Shown: one piece after another, positions 53,201 through 59,731 of the stretch
Layout: every line of letters starts with the position of its first letter
Position numbering within the stretch: position 1 is the stretch's first letter
NCBI GenBank assembly: GCA_036524675.1
Contig: DATDBU010000051.1
Coordinates: 1-59,731 of the forward strand
Length of the DNA: 59,731 bases
Reading direction: 5' to 3'
From: DATDAW01 sp036524675
GTDB lineage: Bacteria > Verrucomicrobiota > Verrucomicrobiia > Chthoniobacterales > DASVRZ01
Made by a program: the position numbers and the translations under genes
Notes under the pieces: model-generated
Databases searched by the model: none
Told to the model about the DNA's origin: nothing
What the model saw: the letters and a program-made list of their open reading frames with translations, nothing else

Positions 53201-55774
53201 AACCTCAAAAACATTTCTTTAACTCTGCCGCTCGGCAAAATGATCACCGTCACGGGCTTGAGCGGTTCGGGAAAATCGACTCTGGCCTTTGATATCCTTT
53301 TTGCCGAAGGCCAACGCCGATTTCTGGACAGCATGTCGCCATATGCCCGGCAGTTTGTCGAACAGCTTGAGCGTCCGGAAGTCGATCACATTGAAGGGCT
53401 TCCGCCCAGCGTTGCCATCGAGCAGCGCGTCACACGCGGGGGCGGCAAATCGACGGTTGCCACAGTCACGGAAATCTACCATTTCCTCCGATTACTCTTT
53501 GCCAAGACAGGCACCCAGCATTGCCCCGATTGCGGCATTCCGGTCGAAGGGCAGACGGTGCAAAAAATTGTGTCGCAAGTCGCCGGTCGGGTGGGAAAAA
53601 GTGGCGCGTTTTTGCTCGCCCCCGTGATCAAGGCACGCAAAGGTTTTCACACCGAAGTTGCTGTATGGGCAGAGCGGGAAGGCTTCGAAACACTGTTGGT
53701 GGATGGAGAATTTGTGGCGGTTTCGGGTTTTGAAAAGCTGGAGCGATTCAAGGAACATACGATCGATGTTGTGATCGCTAACCTCGGAATGGTCAAATCC
53801 GACGATGTCCGCCCTCTGGTCGAACGGGCAATCTCCGTCGGCAAAGGCACGGCGAAGATTCTTCAAGGAAAGCAGGAAACCATTCTGAGCACCGAGATGA
53901 GTTGCCCAAAATGTGGGCGTGCGTTTGAGGAGCTCGACCCGCGCCTGTTCTCGTTTAACTCCCCGCACGGCTGGTGCACTACTTGCAATGGCTTCGGCGA
54001 AGTCTGGAAATCTGCTGCCAGTGCTGACGACGACGCCTCCGCTTTGGAACGCGAACTTATTATCGAACGGGCCCATGAATCATTGGACGAAGACGAAGCT
54101 TCGGAATGTCCGTCCTGCCGAGGTACGCGGCTGAATGACGTCGCGCGAAACGTGCGCCTTTGCGGACTGACTATCGACGATTTCGCTCGCAGCTCCGTCA
54201 TGGAGGCGGACAAGCGTTTGCGGAGCCTTAAATTTGACAAGGATCGTAGCGTGATCGCGAAGGATATCCTTCCGGAAATCAGTCAGCGTCTCGCGTTCAT
54301 GGAGAACGTCGGCTTGGGCTATCTCACGTTGAATCGCTCCGCGAAAACACTCAGCGGCGGCGAATCCCAGCGCATCCGGCTGGCTGCTCAACTGGGTTCC
54401 AACCTTCGCGGCGTGCTTTACGTTCTGGACGAGCCGACGATCGGTCTTCATCCGCGCGACAACGATGCCTTGCTCGACACGCTGGAGAACCTTCGAAGCA
54501 AGGGAAATACGTTGGTCGTCGTTGAGCACGACGAGGAGACGATGCTTCGCTCCGACCTTATCGTCGATCTTGGTCCTGGAGCCGGCATGCACGGCGGCGA
54601 GGTGGTCGCATTGGGAACGGTTGCCGAAGTCAAAGCCAATCCCCTCTCCAAAACCGGCCGATTTCTCAACGTGCCGATTAAGCATCCGATGCGCGGACAA
54701 CGACGCCCGCTCGAGGGAATAAATTGGATCGAAGTCTCGGATGCGGCCGTTAACAATCTCAAAAACCTGACTGTCCGATTTCCAGTCGGAAGATTGAGTG
54801 TGATCACCGGCATTTCGGGCTCGGGTAAGAGCACGCTGATGCGCTCCGCATTGCTACCTGCGGTCAAGAACGCGCTCAGCCGTAACAAGAAAAAAATCGC
54901 TGGGCTGCCTCTGATCAAAGGCCTCGAGCATATCGAGGCCGTCTATGAAGTGGATCAATCCCCCATTGGCAAGACGTCGCGTTCGATTCCGGCCACTTAC
55001 ATCAAAGTCTTCGACGAAATCCGCGCGCACTTCGCCCAGCTACCGATGTCGCGTGTCCGCGGCTACAGCGCTGCTCGTTTTTCGTTCAACACGGAAGGTG
55101 GTCGTTGCGAAACCTGTGCGGGGCAGGGGACGATCAAAATGGAAATGAATTTTCTGCCCGCAAGCTATGTTCCCTGCGAGGATTGCGGCGGTTGCCGATA
55201 CAACGCGCAAACGTTGGAAGTCGAATACAACGGCAAAAGCATTGGTGACGTGATGAACATGACCATCGAGCAGGCGGCAGAGTTTTTCTCAGCGAACCGG
55301 AAGATACATCGTACGCTGAACCTTCTGGCCGAAACCGGCTTGGGCTACCTGAAACTCGGCCAACCGAGCCCTACGCTCAGCGGCGGCGAGTCGCAGCGAC
55401 TCAAGCTGGTGGGCGAACTCCGCCTCGGCGCAGCCCGTTCCGAGAACGACCGGATCCGTCGCCAAAAAAAACCCAAAAGCACGCTTTATCTTCTCGAAGA
55501 GCCGACAATCGGCTTGCACATGGCGGATGTGGAACAACTGCTGGGCGTCATTCACCGGCTTGTGGACGAAGGCAGCACCGTGATCGTGATCGAACACAAT
55601 CTGAGTGTCATTGCGGAGGCGGATTACATCGTCGATATCGGCCCGGAAGCCGGTGCCCAGGGCGGCGAGTTGGTTGCCTCTGGCCCGCCCGAAAAAGTTA
55701 TCCAATCCAAACGCAGTCGGATCGCTCCATATCTCCGAAAGACTCTTGGGCGTGAAGCCGTGGCCCGGCAATGA
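50267..55774 (+). CDS. uvrA: Excinuclease ABC subunit A, tandem double-length form
   Basis: An 1835-residue protein made of two UvrA copies in one chain. Four ABC modules have Walker A at about 39-48 (TGPSGSGKSS), 640-650 (TGVSGSGKST), 996-1006 (TGLSGSGKST) and 1513-1523 (TGISGSGKST), and four signatures: LSGGEVERVNL, LSGGESQRLKL, LSGGESQRIRL and LSGGESQRLKL. Walker B of module 4 reads LLEEPTIGLH, with Glu for the usual Asp, and signature 1 has VER for SQR, so modules 1 and 4 may hydrolyse ATP poorly. Paired CxxC zinc motifs occur in each half (CPHC...CPSC, CQRC...CSEC, CPKC...CTTC, CETC...CEDC). One chain may thus replace the UvrA dimer for damage search with UvrB. Such giant UvrAs are known in some phyla. 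Confidence 0.95.
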   Translation: MPASRLSPPETSIQIRGVRQNNLKGIDLDLPLNQLIVVTGPSGSGKSSLAFDTIYAEGQRRYVETFSPYTRQFLDRMDKPHVDEIRGIPPAIAIEQANRVKSTRSTVGTMTEINDYLKLLMPRLARAFCPGCQREVRPETALSITTGARQLFPDQTVLITFPVAVPERTKPVDFFQFLNAQGYLRVWVEGKIHRTDVEPEVVRLPAQVQVIQDRLALTADNQARIVEAVETALGFGKGRITVTDPASFKAHPFSKGWHCPHCDETIRPPSPGLFTFNNPLGACPSCRGFGRTIGIDLNRALPDKSLSISEGVVKPFQSGQSKECQRDLLRHAARRDVDVYCPFEDLPDADQKWVLQGERGADTTSEELWENDRWYGVKGFFDWLEARTYKMHVRVFLSRYRAYTRCLSCDGGRFQPETLNFRIVDAKGRQFTLPQMHQMSVRDLAEMLDSLALPENDKTAHLVRDEIVTRLRYLDQVGLGYLDLDRPTRTLSGGEVERVNLTTCLGASLVNTLFVLDEPTIGLHPRDVGRLIGVMQRLRDKGNTLLVVEHEEAVIRSADHLIDIGPGRGSQGGDLVFAGPAEQLAENKQSLTAAYLYGSKTIPVPVKRRQPRKWLTVKGASEHNLKEIDVRFPLGIFTCVTGVSGSGKSTLVHEVLHENLLRLKGLPTGEMIGQCKGITGAHGIDQVVMVDQSPLARSPRSTPAVYLGVFDELRRLFAETPDAQAAGFTASSFSFNAGNGRCQRCAGIGFEKVEMQFLSDLFIRCSECEGKRYQPHLLAVKLVGLSIHDVLEMTVSDAISFFETNGSNRKVIEPLRTLESVGLGYLKLGQPVNVLSGGESQRLKLVGHLVEKANAEQKSLLIFDEPTTGLHFDDVALLLKVFQKLVDSGNTLIVIEHNLEVIKSADHIIDLGPEAGADGGHVIAEGTPEQVAANDKSHTGRYLQSVLSGSRLSEPPVRSRPLGIHRSGALAIHGAREHNLKNISLTLPLGKMITVTGLSGSGKSTLAFDILFAEGQRRFLDSMSPYARQFVEQLERPEVDHIEGLPPSVAIEQRVTRGGGKSTVATVTEIYHFLRLLFAKTGTQHCPDCGIPVEGQTVQKIVSQVAGRVGKSGAFLLAPVIKARKGFHTEVAVWAEREGFETLLVDGEFVAVSGFEKLERFKEHTIDVVIANLGMVKSDDVRPLVERAISVGKGTAKILQGKQETILSTEMSCPKCGRAFEELDPRLFSFNSPHGWCTTCNGFGEVWKSAASADDDASALERELIIERAHESLDEDEASECPSCRGTRLNDVARNVRLCGLTIDDFARSSVMEADKRLRSLKFDKDRSVIAKDILPEISQRLAFMENVGLGYLTLNRSAKTLSGGESQRIRLAAQLGSNLRGVLYVLDEPTIGLHPRDNDALLDTLENLRSKGNTLVVVEHDEETMLRSDLIVDLGPGAGMHGGEVVALGTVAEVKANPLSKTGRFLNVPIKHPMRGQRRPLEGINWIEVSDAAVNNLKNLTVRFPVGRLSVITGISGSGKSTLMRSALLPAVKNALSRNKKKIAGLPLIKGLEHIEAVYEVDQSPIGKTSRSIPATYIKVFDEIRAHFAQLPMSRVRGYSAARFSFNTEGGRCETCAGQGTIKMEMNFLPASYVPCEDCGGCRYNAQTLEVEYNGKSIGDVMNMTIEQAAEFFSANRKIHRTLNLLAETGLGYLKLGQPSPTLSGGESQRLKLVGELRLGAARSENDRIRRQKKPKSTLYLLEEPTIGLHMADVEQLLGVIHRLVDEGSTVIVIEHNLSVIAEADYIVDIGPEAGAQGGELVASGPPEKVIQSKRSRIAPYLRKTLGREAVARQ

Positions 55775-55870
55775 AATAACGCCTGATCCCAAGTCACGCC
55801 TGACGCGTCGTCGGAAGAATGTTACGCGTTTGCCACGGTTCTGTCATTGAATGCGGGCAGGCTCCAGGCT

Positions 55871-58435
55871 ATGAAACGCGTCCTTCCCCTGAGCGGCGTT
55901 GTGCCCCATCGTTCCGCATTTGCCATGGCCGCTGTCTGTGCCGTGTTTGGCCTGTCTGGAGTCCGCGCTTGCGCGGCTGATGAACTCGAAGCCCGGGCCG
56001 TTCTTCCAGCGGCAACATTTGCCCACGCGCCGACTTCCGGACAGTTTCTCGGCAGCTCGCCGATCAATGGGCAGGCGGTTCCTTTCGACAGAAAACAACC
56101 CGTGCAAGGGTTCTCCGCCATTCTTGATATGGGTGACGGAACGTTTGGTGTTATGTCGGACAATGGCTTCGGCAGCATCGAGAATTCTGCTGATTACAAC
56201 TTGCGCGTCTATCGTGTCCGGCCGCATTTCGAGACGAAAGCCGGCGGCCGTGGAAATATCGAAGTGCTTGGGTTCATCCAATTGCGCGACCCGGATCACA
56301 AAGTGCCATTTGCCATTGTGAACCACTTCTCCCACGACCGCGTTCTAACGGGCGCTGATTTTGACCCCGAATCAATGCAAAAGGCTCCCGACGGAACGCT
56401 CTGGTTTGGCGACGAGTTTGGTCCGTTCCTTCTTCACACAGACGCTACCGGCAAAGTGCTCGAATCTCCGATTCCATTGCCGGACTTCGACAATCCGGAG
56501 CTGGAAATCCGCTCCCCTCAGAATCCTTACAGCGAAGAATCTGCCACGTTGCGGATCATGAACGCCGTCCGCGCGCACGCACGCTCGTGTGGTAGCACAA
56601 AAACGCCTGTTTTCTCTCCGTGGGAGGTGATGCTGGACGACAAAAATCCGGCCACCTTCGTCGAGAATCGTCAAACTGTACCAGCCGGCTCAGGTCTCGA
56701 GCCTGCTTCGAGCGAAATCCACAATGTCGCATCCTTGAGAACCGCCGGCTTTTCCACGGTGCCTTATACGGTCAATAGCAAACCGCGAATGCTAGAACTG
56801 ATGAAACTCGGTGTATCGGGCATAATCTCGGATCGGCCCGATTTATTGCGCGAAGCCGTGGAGGAATTCGACGCTGACCAAGACGGGATGCCCGGCGATT
56901 TTATCGGCGTCGACGGACTCATCGATCGGACGAAGTTCGACGCTCAGGGTCACCGCGGCGGACGAAATTTACGGCCGGAAAACACCATTCCTGCTTTCGA
57001 AGGCGCGCTCGATAGCCTCGTGACGACGCTGGAAATGGATTCCGGCATTACTAAGGACGGGATACCAATCATCAGTCACGATTCCTACATTCTGTCCGAG
57101 AAGGCCCGCCGCCGGGATGGAGCGCCTTACGATGTGGCGGACGAAGTTCTCATCAAAGATCTGGCTGCAGCTCAGATTCAAGAGACCTATATCAACGATA
57201 AGCTTTTCCGCGGCCCCACGCAGCAGAACGATCCGGCGCTCTCGCCGGTGAGTGTAGCGTTCTTTGGCGGTAATACGTCACAGATCTACATCCTGCCAAC
57301 GTTGCAGCAGGTGTTCGATTTCGTAAAATTCTACATCGCGTATTACGAAACCGGCCCAGGCGTGAGTCATCCCGATGCTATGCGTCGCTGGAAAAACGCT
57401 GCGGTAATCCGTTACAATATCGAGACGAAACTCAACCCGCGTACCGATCGGAATCCGAAAGGTGTTTCCTATGCGAATGAGACCTTTGGACCGGGCATTT
57501 TCGTCGCTAGAATCGCCGAAACCATTGTTGCCAATGGGCTCGTGGACGCCGCTGATATTCAGAGTTTCGATTTCCGAACTTTGCTATTGTCGCACCGCTG
57601 GTTTCCGCAAATTCGCACCGTATGTCTTGTTGGCGACTTCCCAAAATACGCACGCCCTAGCATCGATGGTTCGGATGATGGCACCAATTTGCAGCCTCAG
57701 AGCGAACCTGCAATCCTGTGGCCTGCGAATCCGGGTTGGAGCGGGCTCAACGATTTTGGTTCCGAATGGAAGAGGGACGGCTCACCTGAACCGAACACGC
57801 CGTGGATGGCTGGCCTTCAGTGGCCCTACCGCAAGACCGCGCTGAGCAATCCCTTCCGCGCATCGGCCAGCGGCGGTTTCGAGGGCATGGCGATTACTGC
57901 CGATGGAAAAAAGCTCCTGCCTCTTCTCGAAAAACCGTTGGCTGACGGCGACACCAACACACTCCTCATCCACGAGTTCGATATCGCAAGTCGTCATTTC
58001 ACCGGCGTGCGCTACAAATATCCGCTGGATGTCCGCGGCACGAATATCGGCGATTTCATCATGTTCAGCCGGACAAACGGCCTGGTCATCGAACGTGATG
58101 GGTCGCAGGGCGATTTGAATGGCTTCAAAGCCGTTTTCGAGGTGTCCTTGCCCGCGACGCCAGGTTCCGTTCAGAAACGGCCGGCCGTCGATTTGCTGAA
58201 AATCAACGATCCTCATGGTATCTCCGTTCCTTTACAGCCCGGCGATGTCGGTCTGGGCAGAGATTTTGCCTTCTCGTTTGTAACGATAGAAAACGTGCTG
58301 TTTTTCGACGAAAAACACATCGGCGTTCTGAATGATAACAACTACCCATTCAGCGTCGGCCGACACGTTGGTTCTGGACAGCCTGACGACAACGAATTCA
58401 TCGTTCTCAAATTGGATCGGCTGCTTGGGAAATAG
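55871..58435 (+). CDS. Secreted phytase-like esterase with an inserted glycerophosphodiester phosphodiesterase domain
   Basis: About 854 residues with signal peptide FAMAAVCAVFGLSGVRACAA; ATG 55871 is used, TTG 55847 is possible. Residues about 50-230 (GFSAILDMGDGTFGVMSDNG, DGTLWFGDEFGPFLLHTD) start the esterase-like/phytase-like propeller. From about 240 to 600 a GDPD domain sits within it: QGHRGGRNLRPENTIPAFEG with the catalytic HRG and PENT, TLEMDSGITKDGIPIISHDS with the metal Glu and Asp and the second His, then RYNIETKLNPRT. The propeller resumes with GGFEGMAITADGKKLLPLLE and ends in LKLDRLLGK. Both parts point to phosphorus scavenging in the periplasm. Confidence 0.85.
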   Translation: MKRVLPLSGVVPHRSAFAMAAVCAVFGLSGVRACAADELEARAVLPAATFAHAPTSGQFLGSSPINGQAVPFDRKQPVQGFSAILDMGDGTFGVMSDNGFGSIENSADYNLRVYRVRPHFETKAGGRGNIEVLGFIQLRDPDHKVPFAIVNHFSHDRVLTGADFDPESMQKAPDGTLWFGDEFGPFLLHTDATGKVLESPIPLPDFDNPELEIRSPQNPYSEESATLRIMNAVRAHARSCGSTKTPVFSPWEVMLDDKNPATFVENRQTVPAGSGLEPASSEIHNVASLRTAGFSTVPYTVNSKPRMLELMKLGVSGIISDRPDLLREAVEEFDADQDGMPGDFIGVDGLIDRTKFDAQGHRGGRNLRPENTIPAFEGALDSLVTTLEMDSGITKDGIPIISHDSYILSEKARRRDGAPYDVADEVLIKDLAAAQIQETYINDKLFRGPTQQNDPALSPVSVAFFGGNTSQIYILPTLQQVFDFVKFYIAYYETGPGVSHPDAMRRWKNAAVIRYNIETKLNPRTDRNPKGVSYANETFGPGIFVARIAETIVANGLVDAADIQSFDFRTLLLSHRWFPQIRTVCLVGDFPKYARPSIDGSDDGTNLQPQSEPAILWPANPGWSGLNDFGSEWKRDGSPEPNTPWMAGLQWPYRKTALSNPFRASASGGFEGMAITADGKKLLPLLEKPLADGDTNTLLIHEFDIASRHFTGVRYKYPLDVRGTNIGDFIMFSRTNGLVIERDGSQGDLNGFKAVFEVSLPATPGSVQKRPAVDLLKINDPHGISVPLQPGDVGLGRDFAFSFVTIENVLFFDEKHIGVLNDNNYPFSVGRHVGSGQPDDNEFIVLKLDRLLGK

Positions 58436-58440
58436 CCGGG

Positions 58441-59169
58441 TTAGAGCAACAGGCTTCGCACGGCATCCGATCCCGCGGCGCTAACGAGAACGTATTGATG
58501 CTCCGCGTCGCCCCAGGAAGCGGAGCCCCATTTACCATGAGATCGCATCTGCAGCGCGGCCGCGAGGTTGGAGAAATCCGAACGGCGCGCCACGAAGAGG
58601 TGGTATTCCATGCCGTTCCTGTCGAAGCAGACGAGGGAGATTTTCTTGCCCTGATATTCGATCGTCTTGCAGCCGAGACCCTCCAGGCGGGCGAGTTCCC
58701 CGGGAAGATTGCCAGGCTGGGGCGCGTTGCGGGATGCCAGCCATGCCTTCAAGCGGCCCATATCCTTGCTGTGCTCCATCAGCATAAATGGACGACTGGC
58801 GTAGTTCATTGCGTATTCTTGCAGCGAACTTCCCCCGATGGGGACGGCTGCCCACCAGACGAGGGGCGAGACTAAGGCAAGAACAGCCATGCACGCGGCA
58901 ACGGCCAGCAACCGTGGCTGCCGCCACCAAACTCTTCGTCCACCGACACGTGCGCCCGCGAGGATGGACTCGCGTAGACCGGGCGGTGGTGACAATGTGG
59001 CCAGTTTTTCACCGACAATCGAGTCAAAGGTCTGCTGCTGCTGCAGCCAGCGTCCTACGTTCGGATCCGCATCGGCGAGTTTCAGCGCCTCGGAGTAAGC
59101 GTAATCTCCAGCATCCCGGCCATGGGGTCGGTAGGCGCTAAGAATGAATTTGGCTTCGTCCGGTTTCAT
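58441..59169 (-). CDS. Anti-sigma factor-like membrane protein
   Basis: A 242-residue single-pass protein: cytosolic N-terminus of about 80 residues with LPDEAKFILSAYRPHG-like start (KPDEAKFILSAYRPHGRDAG), one membrane helix (LLAVAACMAVLALVSPLVWW) and an outer domain with strands IEYQGKKISLVCFDRNGMEY. The zinc motif HxxxCxxC is missing. Its ATG overlaps the stop of the ECF sigma gene (ATGA), the normal order for a sigma/anti-sigma pair, so the N-terminal part should bind the sigma factor. The signal sensed is unknown. Confidence 0.82.
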   Translation of the reverse strand: MKPDEAKFILSAYRPHGRDAGDYAYSEALKLADADPNVGRWLQQQQTFDSIVGEKLATLSPPPGLRESILAGARVGGRRVWWRQPRLLAVAACMAVLALVSPLVWWAAVPIGGSSLQEYAMNYASRPFMLMEHSKDMGRLKAWLASRNAPQPGNLPGELARLEGLGCKTIEYQGKKISLVCFDRNGMEYHLFVARRSDFSNLAAALQMRSHGKWGSASWGDAEHQYVLVSAAGSDAVRSLLL

Positions 59170-59723
59170 GGCTGCTGCTTCCCCCGGGTGCGTGAAGCGT
59201 CGAATGGAACGATGTTAGGCCTAGCCTCGGCGGTCGCTAAAAGGTTGCGGAGTTGTGTTTTTCCGCGGGAAAGCCGGGACATGACGGTCCCGGGCGGAAT
59301 CCCTAGCGTCTCGGCAATCTCCAGATAGGAAAAGTTCTCCAGATAAAACAGCGTGAGTGGCGCTCTGAAAATTTCCTCCACCGATGCCAGCGCACTCATG
59401 ACTGCCGCTCCGTCCAGCTGTCGCAGTTGATCGATTGCTTCCGCCGGAATTTCCGTTTGCGCGATAGGCAGATCCTCAATGAACATCCAACGTTGGTCGC
59501 GGCGACGAGTGCGCAGGAATTCGCGATGGAGAGTCGTGAAAAGCCACGATTTTGCCTTGGCAACGTCGTGCAGCGTGTGGCCTTTGGTCGCCCAAATGTA
59601 AAATGTCTGCTGGGTGAGGTCGCCTGCGTCCGTTTCGTTGCGGGAAAGGCTATATGCAAACCGGTAGAGCGACGCATAGTAGGCGTCGACCAATCCGGTA
59701 AAAGCATCTTTAGCCACGGCCAT
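59166..59723 (-). CDS. ECF RNA polymerase sigma factor
   Basis: A 185-residue sigma-70 family factor at the window edge, complete. Region 2: DAYYASLYRFAYSLSRNETD, AGDLTQQTFYIWATKG, KSWLFTTLHREFLRTRRR; region 4: FRAPLTLFYLENFSYLEIAE then LGIPPGTVMSRLSRGKTQLR. It is coupled to the anti-sigma gene by four overlapping bases. Targets may include its own promoter, which is cut off by the window edge. Confidence 0.92.
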   Translation of the reverse strand: MAVAKDAFTGLVDAYYASLYRFAYSLSRNETDAGDLTQQTFYIWATKGHTLHDVAKAKSWLFTTLHREFLRTRRRDQRWMFIEDLPIAQTEIPAEAIDQLRQLDGAAVMSALASVEEIFRAPLTLFYLENFSYLEIAETLGIPPGTVMSRLSRGKTQLRNLLATAEARPNIVPFDASRTRGKQQP

Positions 59724-59731
59724 GCGGCAGT

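Overview
The window reads like the chromosome of a soil or freshwater Verrucomicrobiota bacterium, probably of the Chthoniobacter/Spartobacteria type. This is inferred from gene content, not from a marker gene. The clues are a double-length UvrA of 1835 residues, a lone nuoD outside any nuo cluster, many weak Shine-Dalgarno starts, GTG/TTG starts, and AAATCGAAAATC-type repeats running into gene ends. Most genes are housekeeping or unremarkable metabolic genes in short operons, often joined by 4-base ATGA/GTGA overlaps.

Layout. (1) 1-5.0 kb is accessory DNA: the 3' part of an IS91-type transposase gene, an IS110 fragment, a dead IS630 copy, and what I read as a decayed chromosomal integron. 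The integron has an integrase pseudogene on the plus strand at 4559, an attI-like site at about 4375-4415, and minus-strand cassettes. Each surviving cassette gene is preceded by GTTAGGC and followed by GCCTAAC inside a long imperfect palindrome (attC-like sites at 3447-3565, 1558-1709 and 793-846). (2) 5.2-17.6 kb: a bile-acid-symporter-like transporter, a hybrid histidine kinase, NUDIX, EVE and Gfo/Idh/MocA proteins, a histidine phosphatase, a cell-wall amidase, glutamate racemase, a secreted protein coupled to a GH57 glucan enzyme, and an ABC ATPase. (3) 17.6-19.5 kb is a second scrap yard: a 42-bp minisatellite, gene fragments, a DUF6968-like gene whose stop codon overlaps a GCCTAAC box, the 5' end of a group II intron lying exactly where the far attC box should be, and a small inverted-repeat element. 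(4) 19.5-43.6 kb: an amidohydrolase, two TPR proteins (one with an AAA ATPase), an epimerase, a peptidoglycan amidase, a glycosyltransferase-PHP fusion, a transglutaminase, a glutamine amidotransferase, gatCA, a sugar-acid-like operon (dehydrogenase, LarA-like racemase, FGGY kinase), YceI, an ECF sigma factor, nuoD, a broken phzF-like gene, a GNAT protein, tsaD and a 3-hydroxyisobutyrate-dehydrogenase-like gene. (5) 43.8-50.1 kb: tRNA-Met(CAU) with a clear promoter, then a tight operon of glutaredoxin, a duplicated two-gene membrane module on either side of a glycosyltransferase, and a class III aminotransferase. (6) 50.3-59.7 kb: the double UvrA, a secreted phytase-like esterase split by a glycerophosphodiesterase domain, and an ECF sigma/anti-sigma pair.

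The most interesting reading is the integron and its outlying cassette: an inactive integrase with recognisable recombination sites, invaded by several insertion sequences and apparently by a group II intron. The second is the duplicated, unrecognised membrane module at 44.3-48.5 kb.
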